From the NCBI GenBank assembly GCA_031127185.1, contig JARIET010000202.1, positions 1-5,302 on the forward strand: a stretch of 5,302 bases of DNA. The letters run 5' to 3'. Shown piece after piece: positions 1 through 5,302 of the stretch (the first letter of the stretch is position 1; every line of letters starts with the position of its first letter). A model generated the notes under the pieces. That model searched no databases. It saw only the letters and a list, made by a program, of their open reading frames with translations, and was not told the origin of the DNA. The translations under genes and the position numbers were made by a program. This DNA is from Gemmatimonadota bacterium. GTDB taxonomy: Bacteria > Gemmatimonadota > Gemmatimonadetes > Gemmatimonadales > Gemmatimonadaceae.

Positions 1-39
1 GAACGCTTCCTCGCGGCCCGTCGACTCCCCCCCCGGTAA
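1..39 (+). CDS. C-terminal tail of an unidentified upstream gene (5' partial)
   Basis: Frame 1 reads ERFLAARRLPPR and ends at a TAA at 37-39. It uses mostly G- or C-ending codons, as the real genes here do. The stop lies 7 bases before the GTG of the next gene, the spacing expected of a preceding operon member. Twelve residues are too few to identify a family. The alternative is that this is only leader sequence: the frame of the next gene is also open to the window edge, so that gene could in principle start upstream instead. Confidence 0.4.
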   Translation, partial: ERFLAARRLPPR

Positions 40-46
40 TACCCAC

Positions 47-403
47 GTGTCACTCAACGAACGATCCACGGAACTCGGACGCCTCATCGGACAGACGGCG
101 GAATACCAGGCGGTCAAGCGCGCCAGTGATGCACTGAACGAGGACAAAGAGGCCGTAGCGTTGCTCGAGAAGATGGAGCGCCTCCGCCGCGACGCGCAGC
201 AGGCCATTGGGCGCGGTGAACAGCCGACGCAGGAGATGGAGCAGGAACTGGACCGGCTGCTTGGTCTGGTGCAGGTCAATGCGACGTATCAGCGGGTGCT
301 CGTGGCCAACGAGAACTTTGACAAGGTGATGGTGCAGGTGAACCAGTGGATTCTCGAGGGTATTAAGAAAGGCGCGACCAGCTCGATCATTACGCTTGGC
401 TAG
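47..403 (+). CDS. YlbF/YmcA-family (DUF964-type) helical protein
   Basis: This 118-residue protein is almost entirely helical and matches the YlbF/YmcA family in length and pattern. The N-terminal helix carries L-x-x-x-I-x-x-T-x-x-Y-Q-A-x-K-x-A (residues 10-26), followed by a second conserved stretch around D33, A36 and L39-L40. The C-terminal part has N78, Y81, A87, E89, F91 and the closing V-N-x-W-I-L-E-G-I (98-106). In Bacillus subtilis YlbF and YmcA form a complex with YaaT that tunes RNase Y-dependent mRNA maturation; whether that role holds here is unknown. I see no cysteine in the protein, so it cannot bind an iron-sulfur cluster through cysteines as reported for the Bacillus complex. 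The start is GTG, chosen because the family's conserved part begins about ten residues later; no Shine-Dalgarno is evident and the frame is open upstream to the window edge. tmk follows after 8 bases, so the two are probably cotranscribed. Confidence 0.82.
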   Translation: MSLNERSTELGRLIGQTAEYQAVKRASDALNEDKEAVALLEKMERLRRDAQQAIGRGEQPTQEMEQELDRLLGLVQVNATYQRVLVANENFDKVMVQVNQWILEGIKKGATSSIITLG

Positions 404-408
404 GGAGG
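404..408 (+). promoter_or_regulatory. Shine-Dalgarno for tmk
   Basis: GGAGG lies directly after the TAG stop of the YlbF-family gene and 3 bases before the tmk ATG at 412. The motif is strong but the spacing is short. It supports the ATG at 412 as the tmk start and suggests reinitiation by ribosomes finishing the gene before. Confidence 0.6.
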
Positions 409-411
409 CAG

Positions 412-1083
412 ATGACCGGTCGGCTCATCGTGTTCGAGGGAGTGGAGGGGGCGGGCAAGAGCACGCAGCTTGCCCGGCTTCGCGCGCGCCTTGAACGGGC
501 CGGTGTCAGCTGCCGCACTTTCCGCGAACCGGGCGGCACGCCGACCGGTGACCGCATTCGTGCCATCCTCCTCGATCCGGGCGCGTCGCTGGATGCCCGT
601 ACCGAGGCGCTGTTATTCATGGCGTCGCGAGCGGAATTGGTGTCCACCGTGATTCAGCCACTCCTGGCGGCAGGAACGGTGGTGCTGCTCGATCGGTTCT
701 TCCTTTCGACATACGCCTACCAGGTCGGCGGACGCGGACTTCCCGAGGCCGATGTCGTCAGGGCCAATCACGCGGCCACGGGGGGACTCATCCCCGACCT
801 CACGGTGTTGCTCGGTTTCAGTGCCGCAGCGGGGCTGTCCCGCGCCCAGCAACGTGGCCCGCAGGATCGCATGGAGCAGCTTGGCGCCGATTTCCACCAG
901 CGCGTGGAGTCCGCATTCAGCCGATTCGGCCGCATCGACTGGCAGGCCTCGCACCCCGAAGCCGGCCCAATCGTCGTCGTCGACGCGTCGGGAACAGCGG
1001 ACGAAGTCGAAGAGCGCGTATCTGATGCGGTGACCGCGCGCATCCCGGATCTCGGCCACAGCATGACGCGGGCGGTCGCGTGA
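412..1083 (+). CDS. tmk: Thymidylate kinase (dTMP kinase)
   Basis: The product phosphorylates dTMP to dTDP with ATP in the cytoplasm, an essential step of dTTP synthesis. At 223 residues it has about the usual bacterial length. The Walker A P-loop is G-V-E-G-A-G-K-S-T at residues 10-18, preceded by the typical I-V-F-E. The R-E-P-G-G-T-P-T-G motif (38-46) is the dTMP-binding segment. D-R-F at 94-96 replaces the more usual D-R-Y, followed by L-S-T-Y-A-Y-Q (98-104). The LID region is around 146-160 (Q-Q-R-G-P-Q-D-R-M-E-Q-L-G-A-D), ending in the conserved F-H-Q-R-V. The ATG places the P-loop at the normal distance from the N-terminus and has a GGAGG just upstream. The last four bases overlap the start of the S41 protease gene. 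The holB-type neighbour often found after tmk in other bacteria is absent. Confidence 0.96.
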   Translation: MTGRLIVFEGVEGAGKSTQLARLRARLERAGVSCRTFREPGGTPTGDRIRAILLDPGASLDARTEALLFMASRAELVSTVIQPLLAAGTVVLLDRFFLSTYAYQVGGRGLPEADVVRANHAATGGLIPDLTVLLGFSAAAGLSRAQQRGPQDRMEQLGADFHQRVESAFSRFGRIDWQASHPEAGPIVVVDASGTADEVEERVSDAVTARIPDLGHSMTRAVA

Positions 1084-2717
1084 CGGTTCGCGTAAAGACC
1101 TGGCGCTATCTCATCGCGGGCTTTGCCCTGGGTACGGGACTGGCGGCTGGCGCCTTCTTGATGTGGCGGGGTGTCCGCCGGGGCGACGCGCCGCCGGCGC
1201 TCAGCGCGGCGGAAGGGCGGCGTCTCCTCGACATGGTGATGCAGCGGATCCAGTACTCTTGGGTGGATTCGGTCCCAGCCGATGAGCTGTATCGGCGCGC
1301 GGCATTGGGACTGGTGGGTGAGCTCGGCGATCCCAATTCTCAGTATCTCGACTCCGCACAACTCAAACGCCTGCGTGAGGCAACGACCGGCACCTACTTC
1401 GGTGTGGGCATGTCGCTCGACTTGCGCGACGGCTGGCTCGTCGTCACGCATGTGCGCGTCGGAACACCGGCCGAGCGCGCCGGCCTGGTCATTGGCGACC
1501 GGCTGGTCGAGATCAACGGCCAGCCGATGCGCAACTGGTCGCCGGCGGAAGCGCGAGCTGCGATTCGCGGTGCGGCCGGCTCCCGGCTTGCCGTCTCGAT
1601 TGAGCGCGGCAACACCACGGCGCGAATTCCGCTCAAGCTCGAACGCGAGGAAATCCACGTCAGCGCGGTCACACGCGCTTCAGTCCTCGACTCACGCGTC
1701 GGCTACTTTCTGGTTTCGACCTTCAATGACTCCACGGCGCGGGATGTTGAGCGCACGGTGGATTCGCTGGTGACGGCGGGCGCCCGAGGTCTGGTGATTG
1801 ACCTGCGCGGAAATCCTGGCGGACTGCTCGCGCAGGGCGTTGAAGTGGCCGACCTCTTTCTGGACAAGGGGAAGCGGATCGCGTCGACGCGCGGGCGCAC
1901 ACCCGGCGCCAACACCGAGTTTGTCGACAAGTCGGCGCAGCGCTGGCCAGACCATCCCATCGTCGTGCTCGTGAACGGCAACACCGCCAGCGCGGCCGAG
2001 GTCGTTGCCGGGGCGCTGCAGGACAACGACCGTGCCTTGTTGCTCGGACGCCAGACCTACGGCAAGGGGAGCGCGCAGGCCGTGCTCCAACTGGACGACG
2101 GAGGTGCGCTCAAGCTGACCTCTGCGCGCTGGTATACGCCGCTGGGCCGCAGCCTCGAGCGCCGCAACGATCCCGCGCCGGACGCTGCGGAGGCCGACAC
2201 GCTGCTGCCGACGTATCGAACGGAACGCGGGCGCACGATGCTGGGCGGCGGCGGGATCCGCCCCGATATCGTCTCGGGCGACAGCGCGCTCTCGCCGACC
2301 GAGCGGGCGTGGGTGCGCGCCATCGGCACGAAGGTCGCCCTCTTTCGCGAGGCGCTCTCGGACGCTGCTGAGCAGCTGGTGAAGCGGCGCGGGGTGCGCG
2401 ACCCGCTGTTTACGGTGGATCCCGCCATGCGAGATGCGCTGTTCGCCGCCATGCGGTCCAAGGGTGTGGACGTTCCGCGCACAATTTTCGACGACGTGCA
2501 CGGATCGGTGGATCGGGTGCTGGGCCAGGAAATGGCACGCATCGCCTTTGGCATTCCCGGCGCCCAGCAACGTGCGGTGCGCACCGACGCTGTCGTTGCG
2601 CACGCCGTGGCGTTGTTGCAGGGTGTGGAGACGGCGGACGCGCTCTTCAAGCGATTGCCGAAAGTCGCTGTGAGTGCCGAGCGGAAGCCCGATGCACCCA
2701 GCGCCGCGATTCCCTAA
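1080..2717 (+). CDS. S41 carboxy-terminal processing protease with PDZ domain (CtpA-like)
   Basis: This 545-residue protein is a CtpA/Prc-type serine protease, which cleaves near the C-termini of envelope proteins. The N-terminus has basic residues (R4, K6, R9) and a hydrophobic segment at about 11-29, so it is exported and probably anchored in the inner membrane facing the periplasm. A short helical region (about 42-102) leads into a PDZ domain (about 105-188) with the loop F-G-V-G-M at 107-111 and the G-D-R-L-V-E-I-N-G core at 139-147. The S41 core follows: D-L-R-G-N-P-G-G (241-248), nucleophile S304 in N-T-A-S-A-A-E, and general-base K329 in Y-G-K-G-S-A-Q, with Q333 four residues on. The 25-residue Ser-Lys spacing is as in plant-type CtpA, so it should be active. 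The substrate-side segment ends at R-P-D-I (394-397). A tail of about 145 residues, mostly helical, follows and has no motif I recognise. The GTG start overlaps the tmk stop (GTGA) with no clear Shine-Dalgarno, implying translational coupling to tmk. Confidence 0.94.
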   Translation: MTVRVKTWRYLIAGFALGTGLAAGAFLMWRGVRRGDAPPALSAAEGRRLLDMVMQRIQYSWVDSVPADELYRRAALGLVGELGDPNSQYLDSAQLKRLREATTGTYFGVGMSLDLRDGWLVVTHVRVGTPAERAGLVIGDRLVEINGQPMRNWSPAEARAAIRGAAGSRLAVSIERGNTTARIPLKLEREEIHVSAVTRASVLDSRVGYFLVSTFNDSTARDVERTVDSLVTAGARGLVIDLRGNPGGLLAQGVEVADLFLDKGKRIASTRGRTPGANTEFVDKSAQRWPDHPIVVLVNGNTASAAEVVAGALQDNDRALLLGRQTYGKGSAQAVLQLDDGGALKLTSARWYTPLGRSLERRNDPAPDAAEADTLLPTYRTERGRTMLGGGGIRPDIVSGDSALSPTERAWVRAIGTKVALFREALSDAAEQLVKRRGVRDPLFTVDPAMRDALFAAMRSKGVDVPRTIFDDVHGSVDRVLGQEMARIAFGIPGAQQRAVRTDAVVAHAVALLQGVETADALFKRLPKVAVSAERKPDAPSAAIP

Positions 2718-2724
2718 CGCGGCG
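2702..2724. terminator. GC-rich hairpin at convergent gene ends, possible bidirectional terminator
   Basis: CGCCGCG at 2702-2708 is the exact reverse complement of CGCGGCG at 2718-2724, giving a 7-bp all-GC stem with a 9-base loop (2709-2717). The loop holds both stop codons, TAA of the S41 gene and TAG of the lolA-like gene. No T-run follows on either strand, so it is not a canonical intrinsic terminator. It may be a weak or factor-assisted terminator, or a by-product of GC-rich coding sequence. Confidence 0.4.
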
Positions 2725-3415
2725 GCGGCTTCACCCCGAACAGTCCCGACGCGTCAATCACCTTGACGCCCGTGGGCACCGTAAACGTCAGCATGCCAGG
2801 CGGAAGTTCTGCGTCCATCCGCATGTTCGTGAACCGGATTGTCCGCACGAGTCCGCTCGGTTCCACCGCTTCCAGCTGGCGGACCAGGGCATCCTCCCGG
2901 TCAAGCCAAATTGTCGCCTTTGTGAACGGCGTGCCGGCCACCTTCGGCTCAAGTTGGACCACCACGACGGGCCGCCCCGCGAGTTCGGTGGGGTTTCCGG
3001 TCGTGATCTTGTAACTCGCGCGTGGTGCGGTGAGGAGCTGGGTGATCAAGTCGAGCTGGGCGCCCTGCGCGATGGGGAGCTTGAGGGCCTGACCCCGTGC
3101 CGCGCTCGGCAGATACACCCAGATGGCGTTGCCGTCAGCGATGATCGCATCTTCCGGCGGATCACTGAACCGAAAGGCGAACTTCGCCGCGCCCTGCTGC
3201 GCAAATTCTCCGCGGGACGTCTTGGTCTGGCGGACATCCGGATTGAACAGTGTCTGTTCGAAGGCGGCTCGCATCGGTCGCGCGGAGGCAACAAAGCGCG
3301 CCGCGCGGTCGAGCAGCGAATCCGTTGCCGCCTGTGCGCCGGCTTGCGCGCCCGCGGCGAACGTCGCGGTCAGCGCCGCGCCGATGACACGCGACGTGAG
3401 CGTACGCGGCGTCAC
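2714..3415 (-). CDS. lolA: LolA-like periplasmic outer-membrane lipoprotein carrier
   Basis: LolA takes lipoproteins released by the LolCDE transporter and carries them across the periplasm to the outer membrane. The 233-residue product has a signal peptide: basic start (R4, R9), hydrophobic stretch about 10-23, and an alanine-rich cleavage zone at about 25-29 (A-Q-A repeated). The mature part follows the family pattern: an early A-A-F-E-Q-T-L helix-to-strand segment (50-56), R-G-E-F (68-71), [10 protein letters not shown] (79-88), [10 protein letters not shown] (94-103), an I-T-Q-L-L-T region (124-129), then W-L-D-R-E-D (170-175) and [10 protein letters not shown] near the end (211-220). The gene starts with GTG, overlapping the aroF stop by four bases with no clear ribosome binding site, so translation is probably coupled to aroF. 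Its stop overlaps that of the convergent S41 gene. It could be a LolA paralogue rather than the main carrier; the family assignment is firmer than the exact role. Confidence 0.86.
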   Translation of the reverse strand: MTPRTLTSRVIGAALTATFAAGAQAGAQAATDSLLDRAARFVASARPMRAAFEQTLFNPDVRQTKTSRGEFAQQGAAKFAFRFSDPPEDAIIADGNAIWVYLPSAARGQALKLPIAQGAQLDLITQLLTAPRASYKITTGNPTELAGRPVVVVQLEPKVAGTPFTKATIWLDREDALVRQLEAVEPSGLVRTIRFTNMRMDAELPPGMLTFTVPTGVKVIDASGLFGVKPPPR

Positions 3416-4452
3416 GCGACGCCGACGGGCGACCCGGCGATTGAGCGATCCACTGCCTCTGCCACGCGACGCAGCTGCCGCATCAACTCGCTGAACTGAT
3501 CCGGTGTCAGGGACTGTGCGCCGTCGGAGAGAGCGCGTTCGGGGTGCGGGTGCATTTCCACGATGATGCCGTCTGCTCCGGCGGCAACGGCAGCGCGCGC
3601 CATCGGGGTCACCTTGTCGCGGCGTCCTGTGCCATGGCTTGGGTCGGCGACGATGGGCAAGTGCGAGAGACCCTTGACCACCGGGATCGCGGTGAGATCG
3701 AAGAGGTTTCGCGACGTGGTGTCGAAGCTCCGCAATCCCCGTTCGCAGAGGATGACATTCGGGTTGCCTTCGCTGAGTACATACTCTGCCGAGAGCAGGA
3801 GGTCCTCAATCGTCGCCGCCATCCCGCGCTTGAGCAGGACAGGCTTCTTGATCCGTCCAACGGTCTTGAGCAGCGAGTAGTTCTGCATGTTGCGGGCGCC
3901 GATCTGGAGGCAATCGGCGACTTCGGCGCAGAGGTGGGCCCCTTCATCGTCCATCGCCTCGGTCACGATCGCGAGCCCCGTTTCGCGCTTGGCGAGAGCC
4001 AGGAGTTCCAGCCCTTTTCGGCCGAGTCCCTGAAACGAATAAGGCGAACTGCGCGGCTTGAACGCGCCGCCGCGCAGCGCAACGCCGCCAGCCGCGCGCA
4101 CCGCGCGCGCCGATTCGAGGATCTGCGCTTCGGACTCCACAGAGCAGGGCCCCGCGATCACGGGTACGTCCTCGCCCCCAAAGGTCACGCCGGGCGCGAT
4201 GGTCACGATCGTGGGGTCCGGCCGCCACTCACGCGAAACCTGCTTGTACTGGTTGGAGACATGGATGATCTGCGCCACGCCGGGCAATTCCGCCACGAGC
4301 GAACCATCCACGCGGCGATCGTTGCCGACCAGCCCGACCGTCGTGCGCTGTGCGCCGGGCATCGGCAATGGAGTGTACCCCATCGCCTTGATGGCCTCGC
4401 AAACGCCGTCGATCTCCTTTTTCGTGGCCCCGTGGGCCATCACGACCAGCAT
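3412..4452 (-). CDS. aroF: 3-deoxy-7-phosphoheptulonate (DAHP) synthase, type I-beta with N-terminal regulatory domain
   Basis: The enzyme condenses phosphoenolpyruvate with erythrose 4-phosphate to make DAHP, the first step of the shikimate pathway, in the cytoplasm. The 346 residues split into an N-terminal ferredoxin-like domain (about 1-70; M-L-V-V-M start), which in Thermotoga-type enzymes mediates feedback inhibition by aromatic amino acids, and a TIM barrel (about 95-335). Visible motifs are A-G-P-C-S-V-E (100-106), [12 protein letters not shown] (131-142), Q-I-G-A-R-N-M-Q-N (183-191), L-L-K-R-G (206-210), C-E-R-G (236-239), D-P-S-H (270-273) and S-D-G (309-311). C103, H273, E299 and D310 fit the expected metal ligands. 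The length is close to that of the Thermotoga enzyme. The ATG has GGAGG 9 bases upstream. It is the first gene of a two-gene minus-strand unit with the lolA-like gene, and is divergent from the propeller gene. Confidence 0.96.
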   Translation of the reverse strand: MLVVMAHGATKKEIDGVCEAIKAMGYTPLPMPGAQRTTVGLVGNDRRVDGSLVAELPGVAQIIHVSNQYKQVSREWRPDPTIVTIAPGVTFGGEDVPVIAGPCSVESEAQILESARAVRAAGGVALRGGAFKPRSSPYSFQGLGRKGLELLALAKRETGLAIVTEAMDDEGAHLCAEVADCLQIGARNMQNYSLLKTVGRIKKPVLLKRGMAATIEDLLLSAEYVLSEGNPNVILCERGLRSFDTTSRNLFDLTAIPVVKGLSHLPIVADPSHGTGRRDKVTPMARAAVAAGADGIIVEMHPHPERALSDGAQSLTPDQFSELMRQLRRVAEAVDRSIAGSPVGVA

Positions 4453-4458
4453 GCTGCA

Positions 4459-4474
4459 GTTCCTCCGGAGGAAC
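4459..4474. promoter_or_regulatory. Perfect 16-bp palindrome covering the aroF Shine-Dalgarno
   Basis: GTTCCTCCGGAGGAAC is its own exact reverse complement. On the minus strand it contains GGAGG (4466-4462), ending 9 bases before the aroF ATG, which is the aroF ribosome binding site. As RNA it could fold into a 6-bp stem with a CCGG tetraloop that partly hides the Shine-Dalgarno. As DNA it could be an operator for a dimeric regulator. Which of these applies, if either, cannot be decided from one sequence. Confidence 0.55.
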
Positions 4475-4476
4475 CT

Positions 4477-4496
4477 GAAATATACTTATAGGATAC
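4477..4496. promoter_or_regulatory. AT-rich divergent promoter region for aroF and the propeller gene
   Basis: This is the only AT-rich island in the 69 bases between the two divergent start codons. On the plus strand TATACT (4481-4486) matches five of six bases of the -10 consensus. On the minus strand TATAAG (4490-4485) and TATATT (4484-4479) also match five of six. The core TATACTTATA (4481-4490) is nearly symmetric. No good -35 hexamer is visible for either direction. Predicted leaders would be about 20-30 bases each way. Confidence 0.5.
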
Positions 4497-4508
4497 GCCG
4501 GAACCCAC

Positions 4509-4512
4509 GGAG
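4509..4512 (+). promoter_or_regulatory. Shine-Dalgarno for the propeller gene
   Basis: GGAG lies 9 bases before the ATG at 4522. It supports that ATG as the start, together with the signal peptide that begins there. Confidence 0.55.
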
Positions 4513-4521
4513 ACCCCACTG

Positions 4522-5302
4522 ATGCCCCGTACGTCCCATATCGCCGCCGCTTTAGGCGCCATTGCACTGATTGGCCTGGCCGCCGAACCGGTGGCCGCCC
4601 GCCTGCAACAGCGCGCCTCCTATGACAAATCGCTCTGGTCCGGCATGCGCTACCGGATGGTCGGGCCCATGCGCGGCGGACGTGTCACTGCCGTTACCGG
4701 CGTGCCGTCGCAGCCGCGCACGTTTTACATGGGGTCCACCGGCGGCGGCGTGTGGCGCACCACCGACGCTGGCGCCACATGGCAGAACATTTCCGATGGG
4801 CAGATTCCGCTCGGGTCGATGGGTGCGATTGAAGTGGCACCATCGAACCCGTCCGTGATCTATGTCGGCACCGGCTCCTCGAAGATTCGAAGCAATGTCT
4901 CTATCGGTCGCGGGATGTACAAATCCACCGACGCCGGTCGCACATGGACGTTTTCCGGACTTCGCGACGTGGGGCAGGTCTCCACCGTGCGTGTCGACCC
5001 GAACGACCCAAACCGAGCCTTCGTTGCAGCGCTCGGCAATCCCTTTGCGAACAACACCGAGCGGGGGGTATTCCGCACCACCGACGGTGGGCGCAACTGG
5101 CAGAAAGTGCTCTACCTCGGTGACAGCCTCGGTGCTGCGGATCTCGAAATGCATCCGGGCAACCCGAACGTGCTCTTCGCGTCGATGTGGCGCGGACAGC
5201 GTAAGCCGTGGACGATCGTCAGCGGGTCAAACGCCGGCGGCATCTACAAGAGCACCGATGGCGGGGCCACGTGGGCCAAGCTCGGCGGCGGGCTCCCGAC
5301 GG
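4522..5302 (+). CDS. Secreted Asp-box (BNR/VPS10-like) beta-propeller protein, 3' partial
   Basis: An open frame of 260 codons starts at ATG 4522 and runs off the window with no stop. The first 26 or so residues form a signal peptide (R3, H6, then an alanine/leucine/isoleucine core and P-V-A-A before R27), so the protein is exported. The rest is a repeating beta-propeller. Four Asp-boxes of form S/T-x-D-x-G-x-T/N-W lie at residues 80-87, 135-142, 186-193 and 244-251, spaced 51-58 residues. Each is preceded by G-x-(V/M/I)-(W/Y/F)-(R/K), and between them are strands ending in D/S-P-x-N/D-P turns (for example 107-110 and 159-163). This is the sortilin/VPS10-like fold often labelled 'glycosyl hydrolase' or 'WD40/YVTN/BNR-like'; nothing seen here shows sialidase catalysis. 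Family members can reach about 1000 residues, so most of the gene may lie outside. Its role and ligand are unknown. It has its own promoter-like region, shared with divergent aroF. Confidence 0.9.
   Translation, partial: MPRTSHIAAALGAIALIGLAAEPVAARLQQRASYDKSLWSGMRYRMVGPMRGGRVTAVTGVPSQPRTFYMGSTGGGVWRTTDAGATWQNISDGQIPLGSMGAIEVAPSNPSVIYVGTGSSKIRSNVSIGRGMYKSTDAGRTWTFSGLRDVGQVSTVRVDPNDPNRAFVAALGNPFANNTERGVFRTTDGGRNWQKVLYLGDSLGAADLEMHPGNPNVLFASMWRGQRKPWTIVSGSNAGGIYKSTDGGATWAKLGGGLPT

Noticed and set aside
969..984. GTC trinucleotide run
   Set aside because: It encodes the V-V-V-D strand near the C-terminus of thymidylate kinase; it is codon preference, not a functional repeat.
768..1658. 296-codon minus-strand open frame across the tmk/S41 junction
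   Set aside because: It lies antisense to two confidently identified genes, is rich in R, A, P and S as shadow frames in GC-rich DNA are, and has no recognisable domain.
842..2574. 15-base exact repeat GCGCCCAGCAACGTG at 842-856 (tmk) and 2560-2574 (S41)
   Set aside because: Both copies encode A-Q-Q-R in frame with common codons. Only two copies occur and there is no flanking similarity, so coincidence is the simplest reading.
1692..2603. 303-codon minus-strand open frame inside the S41 gene
   Set aside because: It is antisense to the protease core and tail. The composition (many H, R, Q, A) is typical of a reverse-frame shadow and no motif is visible.
2954..3499. 181-codon plus-strand open frame opposite the lolA-like gene
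   Set aside because: It is antisense to a gene with a clear signal peptide and LolA pattern, has no domain of its own, and its composition is arginine-rich.
3544..4491. 315-codon plus-strand open frame opposite aroF
   Set aside because: It is the mirror of a highly conserved enzyme, has no family resemblance, and its arginine/histidine/aspartate-rich composition matches a shadow frame.
4552..5154. 200-codon minus-strand open frame opposite the propeller gene
   Set aside because: The plus strand here encodes a signal peptide and regularly spaced Asp-boxes, so the antisense frame is a shadow.

Overview
The window is an ordinary-looking, gene-dense, GC-rich chromosomal stretch from a diderm (Gram-negative type) bacterium. 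A LolA-type lipoprotein carrier, a secreted Asp-box propeller protein and a YlbF-family protein outside the Firmicutes, all at high GC, fit Gemmatimonadota best. That placement is an inference from gene content and style; Acidobacteriota or another GC-rich diderm is possible.

Layout. Positions 1-39 look like the last codons of an upstream plus-strand gene. A tight plus-strand cluster follows: a YlbF-family helical protein (47-403), thymidylate kinase tmk (412-1083) and a membrane-anchored or exported S41 carboxy-terminal processing protease with a PDZ domain (1080-2717). tmk and the protease overlap by four bases (GTGA). The protease gene then meets a minus-strand pair tail to tail, with the two stop codons overlapping by four bases inside the loop of a GC-rich hairpin. 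The minus-strand pair is aroF (4452-3412), a type I-beta DAHP synthase with an N-terminal regulatory domain, followed by a LolA-like periplasmic lipoprotein carrier (3415-2714), again with a GTGA overlap. A 69-base divergent intergenic region holds an AT-rich promoter-like island and a perfect 16-bp palindrome that includes the aroF Shine-Dalgarno sequence. It separates aroF from a plus-strand secreted beta-propeller protein with four Asp-boxes (4522 to the window end), which runs off the edge.

How the genes work together. tmk supplies dTDP for DNA synthesis and aroF commits carbon to aromatic amino acids. The S41 protease and LolA both act in the cell envelope, and the propeller protein is exported. 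Each operon therefore mixes a cytoplasmic housekeeping enzyme with an envelope gene. No tRNA, rRNA, CRISPR, insertion sequence, phage gene or defence system was seen. No convincing new multi-gene system is present. The items most worth checking are small-scale architecture: the stop-codon hairpin, the palindrome over the aroF ribosome binding site, and the symmetric divergent -10 region.
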